From positions 1 through 35,238 of the forward strand of contig CALVUU010000048.1 in the NCBI GenBank assembly GCA_944363655.1: a stretch of DNA of 35,238 nt. The letters run 5' to 3'. A program made the translations under genes and the position numbers. Numbering within the stretch: the stretch's first letter is position 1; every line of letters starts with the position of its first letter. This document shows, piece by piece, positions 15,350 to 24,548 of the stretch. A model generated the notes under the pieces. The model searched no databases. It saw only the letters and a list, made by a program, of their open reading frames with translations, and was not told the DNA's origin. Source of the DNA: an uncultured Bacilli bacterium (GTDB lineage: Bacteria > Bacillota_I > Bacilli_A > RF39 > UBA660).

Positions 15350-15901
15350 ATGAAACTACCAAATATTAAAATATTAGATGAAAAACATAAAATATTACAT
15401 CAAAAAAGTAGTGATGTAACATTTCCAGTAAGTATGGAAGACCGTAAGTTAGCAGCAGATACAATAAAATACTTAGAAATGAGTCAAGATGAAAAGATTG
15501 CAGAAAAATATAACTTACGGGCTGGTATGGGTATGGCTTTCGTACAACTAGGTAAATTAAAAAGAATATTTGTTATTGCTAATGAACGTGAAGATCATAC
15601 CTTTGAAGAATATGTTATCATTAATCCCAAAATTATTAGTAAAAGTGAAGAGTTAATTTATGTTGGTGAGGGCGAAGGATGTTTAAGTGTTAATCGTCCA
15701 GTTGAGGGAATCGTTCCAAGACATGCTAGAGTGACAGTAGAATATTATGATTATGAAGGAGTTAAAAAAACTATTAGAGTAAGAGAAGATTTAGCAGTTG
15801 CCTTTCAACATGAAATTGATCACTTAAACGGCATTTTGTTTACTGACAAGATTGATTCAAAAAATCCATATAAAAACAAAGAAAAAATGCGAGAAATTTA
15901 A
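15350..15901 (+). CDS. def: Peptide deformylase
   Basis: 183 residues from the ATG at 15350, chosen because GGTG lies 6 bases before it. In-frame codons further up (to 15305) overlap the -10-like TACAAT. The enzyme removes the N-formyl group from new proteins. Motif 1 is GMGMAFVQLG (about 58-67), a variant of the usual G-x-G-x-A-x-PQ with Phe-Val replacing Ala-Pro. Motif 2 is EGCLSV (about 109-114; Cys ligand) and motif 3 QHEIDHLNG (two His ligands and catalytic Glu). All metal ligands are present, so it should be active despite the motif 1 change. Confidence 0.93.
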   Translation: MKLPNIKILDEKHKILHQKSSDVTFPVSMEDRKLAADTIKYLEMSQDEKIAEKYNLRAGMGMAFVQLGKLKRIFVIANEREDHTFEEYVIINPKIISKSEELIYVGEGEGCLSVNRPVEGIVPRHARVTVEYYDYEGVKKTIRVREDLAVAFQHEIDHLNGILFTDKIDSKNPYKNKEKMREI

Positions 15902-15939
15902 AAAAGACTGTTAGGAAATAATTTCCAACAGTCTTTTTT
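15901..15939 (+). terminator. Terminator of def
   Basis: AAAAAGACTGTT and GGAAA pair with TTTCC and AACAGTCTTTTT, with a single bulged base and a 3-base loop. It starts directly after the stop codon. Confidence 0.92.
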
Positions 15940-15982
15940 AAACTTTAGTATTACATTTAATTTGCTAAATTGTTTTTATCAA

Positions 15983-16078
15983 TCATTTTTTTACTTTTTC
16001 TTCAGTAATACCAAGGGCAATAGCAATATCTTTTGGCTCGCTTCCAGCATTAAGCATATTTTTAATAACTTCTATTAA
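15983..16078 (-). pseudogene. Remnant of an Rpn-type nuclease/transposase C-terminus
   Basis: About 31 codons on the minus strand read IEVIKNMLNAGSEPKDIAIA and then LGITEEKVKK before a stop at 15983. This matches the end of the intact Rpn-like protein at the right edge (VIKNMLLKNMTIEDIADIV). Nothing upstream in the frame is coding. It lies between def and smc, where ftsY or another cell-division gene might be expected, and marks an old insertion. The rest of the gap to 16155 shows no gene. Confidence 0.7.
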
Positions 16079-16154
16079 AATGTACCCTTTGTCAAGGACA
16101 AATTTTAATTTTTAAGAAGAAGGGATTTATTTTTTTGCTTTTTCAATGGTCTTT

Positions 16155-19085
16155 TTAATCTTCTAATTTAGCACTAACTATTTTACTTACACCTGATTCT
16201 TGCATGGTTATACCATATAATGAATCAGCATATTCCATCATTCTTTTTTTATGAGTTATAACAATAAATTGGCTATTTTCTTTTTCATGGGATAAATATT
16301 TACCAAACATATCGACATTTACTTCATCTAAAGCCGCTTCGGCTTCATCTAAAATGACAAATGGTGAAGGTTTAACCCGAAGCATAGCAAATAATAAACA
16401 TATTGCGGTTAAAGCTTTTTCTCCCCCACTTAATGATACTGGAGAATTAATTTTCTTTCCTGGAGGAATTGCAATAATATCAATTCCTGTATTAAGTAAA
16501 TCATTTGGATCACTAAGTTTTAATTCTCCTTTTCCCCCTTTAAACATAAGTTTAAAAATATCTTTAAATGAAGTGCTAATTTCATTAAATGATTTTTGAA
16601 ACTTTTCAACCATAATATCATCCATTTGATGAATAATACTTTTAAGCTCCGCACTAGAATTTTCTAAATCATTTTTTTGATTTTCTAAAAAATCATATCT
16701 CTTACTTAATCTTTCATATTCATCGATAGAACCCAAATTGACATCACCTAGAGTAGTTAATTCCTTTTTTAAAGATAAAACTTTCTCACGGGCTAAATCA
16801 GCATCCATATCTAAAACATAAGAAACACTAGCATAATCATAAGTAAGATTATATTCATCATTTAAAGTATCTAATAAATTATCAAGTTTTACTTCTAACT
16901 TTCCACTTAATACTTCTTTATTCTTAAGTTCATTATTTACAGCATTATAATTACTATTTGCTTCTCTAATGCTTTTTTCTAAAGCATTAATTTCATCATT
17001 AACTTCATCTTTTTCTCTTTTTAAATTTTTAATATCTTTTTCTAATAATTCTTTATCCTTAGTAGTCTTATTAATATTTTCTAATAATTTAACTAAATGA
17101 TCATTTAATTTATTAGTTTTTAAATCTTCCATTCCAGACATTTCACTAGTTAAATTTTTATATTCTTCAGTATATCTACTTAAAGCAGTTTTTTTATTAA
17201 ATAGTTCATCATTTAATAATATAACATATTTATTTAAAACTACTTCTCTTTCTTCAGCATCAGCAATTTCTTTATCTAATGCTTCTAATTCTTTAGAAAG
17301 GGTATTAATACTTACATTTAGTTTATTAAATTCTACATTTAATTTATTTAGTTCATTTTTTTCATTTAACATTGTATTTTTCTTAGAAGTTCCTCCGGTG
17401 ATAGAACCTCCGGCATGTTGAATTTCTCCATCTAGAGAAACTATACGGTATTTATAGTTAATTAATTTACCTATTACATTTAAAGTACGGGCGTTTTCTA
17501 CAACTAATACTTGACCTAATTGATTTTCAATAATATTACGATACTTTTCTTCAAAAGTAACCATATCTGATAAAATACCTAAAAAGCCATGAATATTTTT
17601 AATATTATCAATAATATCACTACTAACATATCGTGATTTAATAATATTTAGAGGGAAAAATGTTGCTCGTCCTAACTTGTGATTTTTTAAAAAATCGATA
17701 GCATTAATTGCGGCATCATCATCATCAACTACAATATAATTGGCAGCACTTCCTAAAGCAACATCAGCAGCAACTACTAATTTTTCTGGTATTTCAATTA
17801 GTTTTCCTATCGTATTATGAATTCCATAAAGTCTTGGATTATTTAAAATATTTCTAACAGATACTGGGGTATTTTCCGCATTAGTTATATTATTTTCTAA
17901 AATATCAATTTTATTTTGTAATAAAAAGGCTTCTTTGTTAGCATCCATTAAAGCATTATTTGCATTACTTCTTTTAACTTTTAATACTAGTAATTTATCT
18001 TTAACATCTTCACTTTTTTTTCTCTCTTCACTAATACTTGCTTCAATATCTGCAACATCTTTAGTTGCAATATCAATATTTTTCTTTAAAGATAATTCTT
18101 GTTCTTTTAATTTCAGCAAGTTATCATCTATTTTTTTATTATCAACTTCATATTTTTGTCTTTCTAAAGTTATTTGTTTTTCACTATTTAAACTATTTAA
18201 AGTATCACTAATACGTAATAATTCTTCTCTTTTTTCATTAATTTTATCTTCAAGTTCAATATTTTTTAATTTAATTTTTTCTAATTCAGTATCAAATTCA
18301 CTAGTTTTTAAAGATATCATTGATTCTTTTAAATGTTCTATTTCTGTTTTTAATACATTATATTCACTATTTATAGCATTAATATCTTTAACTATTAAAG
18401 CAATATCAATATTTTCTAATTCACTTTTTATTTCTTTATATTTTTTAGCAACAATACTTTGTTCTTTTAAAGGAGTAACTGTTTTGGATAATTCAGTAAT
18501 AATAAGTTTAATTCTTGTTAAGTTTTCTTCAGTCTTTTCTAGTTTTTTTAAAGATTCTTCTTTTCTTCTTTTATATTTTAAAACTCCAGCAGCGCTTTCA
18601 AATATAATACGGCGATCACTAGATTTACTATTTACTATATCAGTTACATTACCTTGCGAAATAATATTAAAAGCACTAACTCCAGCACCAGAGTCGATAA
18701 AAAGATCAGTAATGTCTTTAAGACGTACTCGAGAGTTATTAATATAATATTCATTTTCACCAGTTGAATAAACAATTCTTTTAATTTCTACTTCGGTAAA
18801 ATCACTATGTAAATATTTATCGGTATTATCAAAAGTTAAAGCAACCATTGCTCTTTTTTGAGGATCTCTAGATTCACTTCCACTAAATATGACATCACTC
18901 ATCGAATTAGAACCACGTAGTTGTTTTACTGATTGTTCTCCAAGAACCCAACGAACAGCATCAACAATGTTACTTTTACCACTTCCGTTTGGTCCAACAA
19001 TTCCAGTTATTCCTGGATTAATTTCCAAATCAAGTTTATCTGCAAATGATTTAAATCCTTGAGCTCGTATACTTTTTAAATACAT
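16155..19085 (-). CDS. smc: Chromosome segregation ATPase SMC, short-armed
   Basis: 976 residues. The N-terminal head carries Walker A GPNGSGKSN (about 32-40) after the typical start YLKSIRAQGFKSFAD. Two coiled coils flank a hinge at about 415-565, which keeps the Gly-rich GGSITGGTSKK end. The C-terminal head has LSGGEKALTAICLLFAM (about 885), Walker B FVILDEAEAALDE and a D-loop. SMC with ScpA and ScpB loads onto chromosomes and aids segregation. The usual length is about 1180 residues, so both arms are about 100 residues shorter while heads and hinge are intact. Follows rnc by 3 bases, the usual Bacillota pair. Confidence 0.96.
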   Translation of the reverse strand: MYLKSIRAQGFKSFADKLDLEINPGITGIVGPNGSGKSNIVDAVRWVLGEQSVKQLRGSNSMSDVIFSGSESRDPQKRAMVALTFDNTDKYLHSDFTEVEIKRIVYSTGENEYYINNSRVRLKDITDLFIDSGAGVSAFNIISQGNVTDIVNSKSSDRRIIFESAAGVLKYKRRKEESLKKLEKTEENLTRIKLIITELSKTVTPLKEQSIVAKKYKEIKSELENIDIALIVKDINAINSEYNVLKTEIEHLKESMISLKTSEFDTELEKIKLKNIELEDKINEKREELLRISDTLNSLNSEKQITLERQKYEVDNKKIDDNLLKLKEQELSLKKNIDIATKDVADIEASISEERKKSEDVKDKLLVLKVKRSNANNALMDANKEAFLLQNKIDILENNITNAENTPVSVRNILNNPRLYGIHNTIGKLIEIPEKLVVAADVALGSAANYIVVDDDDAAINAIDFLKNHKLGRATFFPLNIIKSRYVSSDIIDNIKNIHGFLGILSDMVTFEEKYRNIIENQLGQVLVVENARTLNVIGKLINYKYRIVSLDGEIQHAGGSITGGTSKKNTMLNEKNELNKLNVEFNKLNVSINTLSKELEALDKEIADAEEREVVLNKYVILLNDELFNKKTALSRYTEEYKNLTSEMSGMEDLKTNKLNDHLVKLLENINKTTKDKELLEKDIKNLKREKDEVNDEINALEKSIREANSNYNAVNNELKNKEVLSGKLEVKLDNLLDTLNDEYNLTYDYASVSYVLDMDADLAREKVLSLKKELTTLGDVNLGSIDEYERLSKRYDFLENQKNDLENSSAELKSIIHQMDDIMVEKFQKSFNEISTSFKDIFKLMFKGGKGELKLSDPNDLLNTGIDIIAIPPGKKINSPVSLSGGEKALTAICLLFAMLRVKPSPFVILDEAEAALDEVNVDMFGKYLSHEKENSQFIVITHKKRMMEYADSLYGITMQESGVSKIVSAKLED

Positions 19086-19088
19086 AAA

Positions 19089-19739
19089 TCACCTATGACT
19101 TTTATTGTAAGCATCTAAAGCCGCCAATTGTTCAGCTTCTTTTTTGCTACTACCCTTTCCTCTTCCGTAAATAATATCATCTATTTTGACAACTACTTCA
19201 AATATTTTTTTGTGAGATTCTCCATATTCATTAACAATTTCATACTCTAGTGACTTCTTGCCGGTTTGAACTAATTGTTGTAATTTTGTTTTGTAGTCGG
19301 CATTAAAATCCATATTTTTTTTAATGTAGGGAGTAATAATTGTTTCGATGTAGTTTTTAACAACATCAAATCCTTGATCTAAATAAATAGCTCCTACAAC
19401 TGCCTCAAAAACATCAGCAGTAATCGTATCATTTAAATTATGCATTTGTCCATGACCTAGTTTAATTTCTTTATCGATACCAATTTCTCTAGCATAAGTC
19501 GCCAAAGCTTTTTCACAAACATAATTTGCTCTAAGCTTAGTCATTTGTCCTTCCTTATAGTTGGTATGCAAATAAAAATGCTCACTTGTGATGACTTCTA
19601 AAACAGCATCTCCTAAAAATTCTAAGCGTTCATAATTTTCACAACCCTTATGTTCATTGGCATAACTACTATGTGTAAGAGCAATGCTAAGAAGTTTCTT
19701 ATTTTTAAATTTAATATTAAATCTTTCTAAAAAATTCAT
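19089..19739 (-). CDS. rnc: Ribonuclease III
   Basis: 216 residues. The catalytic signature ERLEFLGDAVLE lies at about 39-50, and a second acidic cluster DVFEAVVGAIYLDQG at about 110-124 completes the metal site. Residues about 145-215 are a double-stranded-RNA-binding domain ending in KKEAEQLAALDAY. It processes rRNA precursors and structured mRNAs. It precedes smc in the same operon; its upstream gap is shared with the divergent yidD promoter. Length and motifs are normal. Confidence 0.96.
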   Translation of the reverse strand: MNFLERFNIKFKNKKLLSIALTHSSYANEHKGCENYERLEFLGDAVLEVITSEHFYLHTNYKEGQMTKLRANYVCEKALATYAREIGIDKEIKLGHGQMHNLNDTITADVFEAVVGAIYLDQGFDVVKNYIETIITPYIKKNMDFNADYKTKLQQLVQTGKKSLEYEIVNEYGESHKKIFEVVVKIDDIIYGRGKGSSKKEAEQLAALDAYNKSHR

Positions 19740-19793
19740 CCTACCAAATCCAATCCTAATTAATTATAGCAAATTTTTGTGTTTTTGAAAACA

Positions 19794-19822
19794 TTTACAA
19801 AAAAGTATTTTTATAGTAAAAT
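19794..19822 (+). promoter_or_regulatory. Promoter of yidD and the lipoprotein gene
   Basis: TTTACA 19794-19799, a 17-base spacer, TAAAAT 19817-19822. The expected transcript start is near 19829. An ATG at 19779 therefore lies upstream of the promoter, and the ATG at 19827 sits at the transcript's very end. Confidence 0.75.
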
Positions 19823-19841
19823 CTTTATGGGTGATGTTTAC

Positions 19842-20069
19842 CTGAAAAAAATATGTATTTATTTAATAAGAGCATATCAAGTTACTCCTCTTCATGCTCA
19901 TAGTATGTGTCGTTTTACACCAACTTGTAGTGAATATACAATTGAAGCAATTGAAGAATATGGAGTAATAAAAGGAATAAAATTGGGGATTAAAAGAATC
20001 CTTAGATGTCGTCCTCGCGGCGGATATGGATTCGATCCTGTTGTAAGAAAGGAAAATAATATTAAATGA
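19842..20069 (+). CDS. yidD: Membrane protein insertion efficiency factor YidD
   Basis: About 75 residues when started at the CTG at 19842, which has GGGTGAT 6 bases upstream; the promoter at 19794-19822 rules out the longest frame. An ATG at 19827 is the alternative. The conserved core [19 protein letters not shown] and the [13 protein letters not shown] end identify YidD, a small membrane-associated protein that helps YidC insert membrane proteins. A hydrophobic N-terminal stretch ([10 protein letters not shown]) precedes the core. It overlaps the next gene by 4 bases (ATGA). Confidence 0.93.
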   Translation: MKKICIYLIRAYQVTPLHAHSMCRFTPTCSEYTIEAIEEYGVIKGIKLGIKRILRCRPRGGYGFDPVVRKENNIK

Positions 20070-20929
20070 ATTTAATTAAAAAAAGTTTTTTGCTCATATT
20101 AGCATTTTTTTTAACAACTGGTTGTAGTTTAACTAAAGATAGTTTAGAAGATGCAACCATTTATACAACTGTTTATCCTATTCAGTATCTAACAGAGTTT
20201 TTATATAGTGACTATGCTGAAATTGATAGTATTTACCCTAATGAAGCAGATGTTTTAAATTATGAATTAACGGAAAAACAATTGAATGAATATGCTAAGA
20301 GTGATTTATTTATCTATAATGGATTAGGTAATGAAAAAAATATTGCTAAAGATATGATAAATATCAATGATAACTTACTTATAATCGATGTTTCAAACGG
20401 TCTTAATTACACTTATGGTATTGAAGAATTATGGATGAGTCCAAATAATTATTTAATGCTTGCTAAAAACATTAAAGATTATTTAATTGAATACTTAGAA
20501 AGTACAACAATAATTGATTATGTTGAAAATAAATATGATGAACTTGCTGAAATATTATCACTAAAAGATGCTGATTTAAGAGCAATTGGAAAAGAAGCAA
20601 GAGAAAATGGAACAAATACATTAATAGTAAGTAATGATGTATTTAAATATTTAGAAAATTATGGTTTTGAAATAATATCTTTAGATGAAGCAACTGTTAC
20701 AGAAAGTACTTTAAATTCAATTCGTGACGAATTCGATGAAGGAACATATGATACCATAATAGTCCTTGATAATAATTATACCGACAATATTAAGAGTATA
20801 ATTGAAGAAAGTGAAGCAAATACTATTAATGTAAGTTCGATGAGTAGTTTCATTGAAGGTAGCAACGATTATGTTACCAACATGCAACGCTTCATTGATG
20901 ATGTTAGAAACTTGACTTTAACTGATTGA
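20066..20929 (+). CDS. ZnuA/TroA-like lipoprotein lacking all histidines
   Basis: 287 residues. Residues 1-20 are a lipoprotein signal ending LTTGC. The fold pattern matches metal-binding proteins of ABC transporters: [28 protein letters not shown], then [16 protein letters not shown] where zinc proteins have H-x-W-x-x-P. In true ZnuA proteins His residues at these places bind zinc; here there is no His anywhere in the protein. It is a degenerate or repurposed binding protein. It overlaps yidD by 4 bases, and no transporter permease or ATPase of the Znu type is nearby. Confidence 0.85.
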   Translation: MNLIKKSFLLILAFFLTTGCSLTKDSLEDATIYTTVYPIQYLTEFLYSDYAEIDSIYPNEADVLNYELTEKQLNEYAKSDLFIYNGLGNEKNIAKDMININDNLLIIDVSNGLNYTYGIEELWMSPNNYLMLAKNIKDYLIEYLESTTIIDYVENKYDELAEILSLKDADLRAIGKEARENGTNTLIVSNDVFKYLENYGFEIISLDEATVTESTLNSIRDEFDEGTYDTIIVLDNNYTDNIKSIIEESEANTINVSSMSSFIEGSNDYVTNMQRFIDDVRNLTLTD

Positions 20930-20969
20930 CATTAAACTACTTTTATATTAAAATATAGAAGTAGCGTTT

Positions 20970-21060
20970 GGAGTAGTACTCAAGAGGCTGAAGAGGCGCC
21001 CCTGCTAAGGGTGTAGGTCGGGAAACTGGCGCGAGAGTTCAAATCTCTCCTGCTCCGCCA
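20970..21060 (+). tRNA. tRNA-Ser (anticodon GCT)
   Basis: A 91-base cloverleaf with acceptor GGAGTAG and CTGCTCC, anticodon loop CTGCTAA, the long variable arm typical of serine tRNA, a T arm GAGAG-TTCAAAT-CTCTC, and an encoded CCA. Confidence 0.97.
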
Positions 21061-21072
21061 TAAAAAAATAAT

Positions 21073-21109
21073 AGAGACTGAATAAAAGTTTTTTACTCAG
21101 TCTCTTTTT
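21073..21109 (+). terminator. Terminator of the tRNA-Ser transcript
   Basis: AGAGACTGA pairs with TCAGTCTCT, with further inner pairing, followed by Ts. Confidence 0.85.
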
Positions 21110-21210
21110 CTATGTCTTTTAAGATATCTTTAATTGTAAATTACGGCCTTTTTACGGTGAAATATATGAAAAATACGGAAAATATGAAAAATATAAACTA
21201 TTTGAACATA

Positions 21211-21234
21211 AAAAAAGCCCGAATGTTCGGACTT
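21211..21234 (-). terminator. Terminator after tRNA-Glu
   Basis: On the minus strand AAGTCCGA, a short loop, TCGGGCTT and a T run. It is nearly the same sequence as the terminator after tRNA-Lys. Confidence 0.85.
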
Positions 21235-21245
21235 ATGTTTCAAAT

Positions 21246-21322
21246 TGGTGACCCGTACGGGATTTGAACCCATGAATGCATGCGTGAAAGGCATGTGTGT
21301 TAAACCACTTCACCAACGGGCC
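21246..21322 (-). tRNA. tRNA-Glu (anticodon TTC)
   Basis: Cloverleaf on the minus strand starting TGGCCCGTTGGTGAAG. Anticodon loop CTTTCAC, T loop GGTTCAAATCC, encoded CCA at 21248-21246. Confidence 0.95.
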
Positions 21323-21431
21323 ATGTGTACTTTTACAGCACAGGTATAATTCTATCATAAGAATTATCTTTTGTGAATACCTTTTTTCACTTTTTTTATT
21401 AAAACTAAATAATATTTAGTAATAAACACAA

Positions 21432-21508
<77 letters not shown>

Positions 21509-21525
21509 ATTGAGAAACTAAATAC

Positions 21526-21554
21526 ATTTTATAATATTTAATATATTTTTGCAA
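21526..21554 (-). promoter_or_regulatory. Promoter of the tRNA-Ile/tRNA-Glu transcript
   Basis: On the minus strand TTGCAA (21554-21549), 17 bases, TAAAAT (21531-21526), 17 bases before the tRNA. Confidence 0.75.
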
Positions 21555-21620
21555 GAACTTTTTATACTTTTTTTGCAAATACATATAGATTATACTATAA
21601 TTTAGTATTCTTGTAAATAA

Positions 21621-22601
21621 TTAAATTTCACTTTCTTCTACATAATTAGTTATTATATCCATTGGACCATACCAATTCCATTTAGCATTTATAACATAAC
21701 TATTAGTTATACCAATATTTACTCTTTTTCCTCCGGTAGTGTTACACTCTTTATATATGCCATTTTTAACTAAAGCATCACACTCTATATCTTTTAATAA
21801 ATGATATCTTCCCTCTTTTAATGCCGGGGTACTTAAAGTAAGTGTTTTAAATTCCCGTAAGTTTATAAAATTAAGTAAAGAAGAATTTGCTGAGTTTACT
21901 AAAGAAAAACTGGTATTTTCTTCATATGATGAAGCAAAATTTAAAAGTAAAGTATTTTGTTTAGATGCGCGACTTGGTGGTTGCATAAGATTATTACCAA
22001 AACCTATTATAGTACCACTATTTATTAAAAAATCTCCTGTAACATTGAATGAATCTTTTTTGGATACGATATAAAGATTTATATTATCTATTACTAAATT
22101 GCTATTGCTAACAGTTATACCATTACCATTATTGCCATATAAAAGTAGACTACCATCACCTTCTAGAAATAAATCACCAACTGATTTTATTACAGAGGCT
22201 GATGATTGACCATCACTTAAAATATTATTACTATCTTTTTCTAAATTAATAACTAACTTTGATGATTTTCGATTATCAATTATACTAGAATTTTCATTTA
22301 CAATAGTTACCCCATTAAATTTAAGAGTTACTTCTTCATTGGTGTCAATAAAAATAGTTCCATTATTAAGGATTCCTTCTACTTCATAGATACCCCCATT
22401 ATTAATAAAGATATTATTATTAAATATATTTGCGTTTTCATTACTTATTTTAGGTATAACTCCTAATTCAATGAAAGTAATTTCATTTTCTTCCGAAGTA
22501 TCTATTTTATCTATAATAACGGGTTTTAAACCAATTAATACCACTATTACAATAATTAGGATAATAATTATAATAATCAAGATATTTCTAAATAATTTCA
22601 T
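21621..22601 (-). CDS. Membrane-anchored carbohydrate-binding-domain protein (Cthe_2159-like)
   Basis: 326 residues. Residues 5-27 are a long hydrophobic anchor. The rest is Asn-, Gly- and Ser-rich with short repeated strands (NNIFINNGGIYEVEG, LEGDGSLLLYGNNGNGI), as in right-handed beta-helix proteins of the Cthe_2159 carbohydrate-binding family. That family binds polysaccharides, with calcium in some members. The lone unusual feature is a Cys pair near the C-terminus (IECDALV, YKECNTTGG). The gene lies between tRNA genes and has no operon partner. Role at the cell surface inferred; ligand unknown. Confidence 0.75.
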   Translation of the reverse strand: MKLFRNILIIIIIILIIVIVVLIGLKPVIIDKIDTSEENEITFIELGVIPKISNENANIFNNNIFINNGGIYEVEGILNNGTIFIDTNEEVTLKFNGVTIVNENSSIIDNRKSSKLVINLEKDSNNILSDGQSSASVIKSVGDLFLEGDGSLLLYGNNGNGITVSNSNLVIDNINLYIVSKKDSFNVTGDFLINSGTIIGFGNNLMQPPSRASKQNTLLLNFASSYEENTSFSLVNSANSSLLNFINLREFKTLTLSTPALKEGRYHLLKDIECDALVKNGIYKECNTTGGKRVNIGITNSYVINAKWNWYGPMDIITNYVEESEI

Positions 22602-22720
22602 AACACATCAGTACCTTATTTATAATTATTATATAATTTTAATTATATATTTTCTAGTTTTTATTCAGTTTTTTACTTTCATTTTACTCTAAAAAGTGTT
22701 TTTGAAAGTGTGTTTAGCAA

Positions 22721-22746
22721 AAAAAAAGTCCGAAATATCGGGCTTT
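22721..22746 (-). terminator. Terminator after tRNA-Lys
   Basis: AAAGCCCGA, a short loop, TCGGACTTT and a T run on the minus strand. Confidence 0.87.
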
Positions 22747-22756
22747 ATTGGTTAAA

Positions 22757-22832
22757 TGGTGTCCCCTTAGAGACTCGAACTCTAGACCCACTGATTAAGA
22801 GTCAGTTGCTCTACCAACTGAGCTAAGGAGAC
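22757..22832 (-). tRNA. tRNA-Lys (anticodon CTT)
   Basis: Minus-strand cloverleaf starting GTCTCCTTAGCTCAG, with anticodon loop CTCTTAA, T loop AGTTCGAGTCT and encoded CCA. Confidence 0.97.
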
Positions 22833-22889
22833 AAATTACAAATTACTCAATAAGTATAGCACATAATAAGAAAAAAAGAAAGACTTTTT

Positions 22890-23513
22890 TCATCTTTCTA
22901 ATTCCGCAAAATTATAGACTTCTTCTTCACTAGGTCTTTCATTAAATTCAACCTTTTGAACCTTGGATACACTTTTACCTACCGCATCTGTTGCTGTATA
23001 TTGAATCCAATATTGATCTTTTCCTGTATCAGAATTAATTTCATGATAAACTTTATGAGTGATAGTTACACCTGGTTTATCGTCTTCTACTTCTAAATGA
23101 TCATAAGTTATTTCATCAATACTATTAACGTAATAAACCGGTTCAAAAAATTTTAATGTTGGAGCTGATATATCTTCAGGGTTATTGACATCTTCTAAAT
23201 AGTCGGTACTACTAGAATTAAATATCCAACCATATTTATCTTTATCATATTCTATCTTATACCAATAAGTATTACCAACTGTTTCTACTTCAATAACTTT
23301 ATAAACTTCTCCTTTTTTAACTTCCCCTAAAATATCGGAGGTAGCACTAGCCTCTTTCCGAATATTAATGTAATCATTTTCGACTTCTATATGCCAACCT
23401 TTTTTTATTTCTTCAATGTTTCTTTCTTCCGCTTTACCTGAAAAAAAGTAATATAAACCAAAACCACCACCAATAAGTATAAAAATCAATAATATTATTA
23501 ATAATTTCTTCAT
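22890..23513 (-). CDS. Membrane-anchored bacterial SH3-domain protein
   Basis: 207 residues. Residues 3-25 are a Gly-ended hydrophobic anchor. Residues about 40-105 are a bacterial SH3 domain: DYINIRKEASATSDILGEVK, KVIEVETVGNTYWYKI, YGWIFNSS. Such domains bind cell-wall peptides. Residues about 115-195 form a beta-rich Ig-like segment with TDAVGKSVSKVQKVEF, as in surface Ig repeats. The gene is apparently single. It probably sits on the outer face of the membrane and contacts the wall. Confidence 0.82.
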   Translation of the reverse strand: MKKLLIILLIFILIGGGFGLYYFFSGKAEERNIEEIKKGWHIEVENDYINIRKEASATSDILGEVKKGEVYKVIEVETVGNTYWYKIEYDKDKYGWIFNSSSTDYLEDVNNPEDISAPTLKFFEPVYYVNSIDEITYDHLEVEDDKPGVTITHKVYHEINSDTGKDQYWIQYTATDAVGKSVSKVQKVEFNERPSEEEVYNFAELER

Positions 23514-23564
23514 TACCTACTCCTCTAAAATATTGTATCAAATAATTATTTAAATGACAATCAT

Positions 23565-24164
23565 CTAAGATGGCAAAATTCGATTAAGTTTTTTATCCTC
23601 TTCTACATCTAAAAATTGTTGATAATTTAAATTAGAAGTAATTATTTTACACATTTTGCCATCTTGTGAAATAACCATTGAAGAAATTGGAGCAGTAAAA
23701 TTAATATATTGATTAATTATGGTATATATATAAGTAAATGCTTGCCAAATATTTTCAATATTTAAAAGAAATTCTTTATCAAGTGGTGTAAAATCGTTTT
23801 TAACAATATAAAAAGCATTACTTAGATTTTTTTGATAAATTACATATTGGTTTACTTCATAAGTAAAAAGCATATCATTATTAAGCAATACATCAAAACT
23901 ATTAGTACATTCTGATAAAAAAAGGTTCGTTAATTTTTCTAAAGCAAAATTACCATAGAAAATAAAACTAGCATATCCTTCATAACTATTAGTTACATCT
24001 AAATGAGAATTAGAAAAATCCTTTATAAGACCAAGATTATAATCTAGGATTTGTAAATCTATTTCTTCTTCCTTATATTTTCCTTCAAGTAAAGAATATA
24101 ATACATTTTGTAAAGTTAAGATAGAACTCAATTTAACACGATATTTTATTAACATTTTTCTCAT
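23565..24164 (-). CDS. Uncharacterised soluble protein
   Basis: 199 residues with no signal peptide, membrane helix or motif I recognise. Aromatic-rich (many Tyr and Phe) with predicted mixed helices, and a middle segment NYEGYASFIFYGNFALEKL-like in character. GGGGGAAA before the ATG is a good ribosome site, and codon use fits the neighbours, so it is a real gene. It is divergent from the small membrane protein at 24237. Function unknown. Confidence 0.75.
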   Translation of the reverse strand: MRKMLIKYRVKLSSILTLQNVLYSLLEGKYKEEEIDLQILDYNLGLIKDFSNSHLDVTNSYEGYASFIFYGNFALEKLTNLFLSECTNSFDVLLNNDMLFTYEVNQYVIYQKNLSNAFYIVKNDFTPLDKEFLLNIENIWQAFTYIYTIINQYINFTAPISSMVISQDGKMCKIITSNLNYQQFLDVEEDKKLNRILPS

Positions 24165-24236
24165 AATTTTTCCCCCATGTATTTTATTCTATCATAAATA
24201 TTAATTATATGATACAATAAACTCAGGTGATTGGTT

Positions 24237-24542
24237 ATGGAAAAAAATAAATATCAACGTTCAACAAGAGAAGAAAAGAAAAAAGCACGGGAAGCTTTAT
24301 TTAAAACAGAATATGGAATAGATCTTAAAAAAAGATTAAATAGATTAATAATTTATAGTATTTTATTAATTCTTTGTGTTATTTACTTAGTTATTGATAA
24401 TATACTCGGAGAAAATACTATTTCTATATACATTTTTGCAGGATTTTTACTTTTATTTGCCATTATCTTTTTAATTGGTAGACATTATGTCATAATTAAA
24501 AGTACTAATAGTTATATGATTAAAAATAAAGGCAAAAAATAA
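24237..24542 (+). CDS. Small two-helix membrane protein
   Basis: 101 residues from the ATG at 24237, with AGGTGAT upstream; a TTG 6 bases earlier is less likely. A highly charged N-terminus (STREEKKKAREALFK) is followed by two hydrophobic helices at about 37-56 and 64-84, then a basic tail. No family recognised. A 72-base hairpin directly follows its stop codon and may end the transcript. Confidence 0.78.
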   Translation: MEKNKYQRSTREEKKKAREALFKTEYGIDLKKRLNRLIIYSILLILCVIYLVIDNILGENTISIYIFAGFLLLFAIIFLIGRHYVIIKSTNSYMIKNKGKK

Positions 24543-24548
24543 TTTTAT

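Noticed and set aside
17935..18747. Plus-strand frame of 270 codons opposite smc
   Set aside because: Ser/Phe/Leu-rich antisense shadow of the SMC coiled coil, a common artefact in AT-rich coding DNA.
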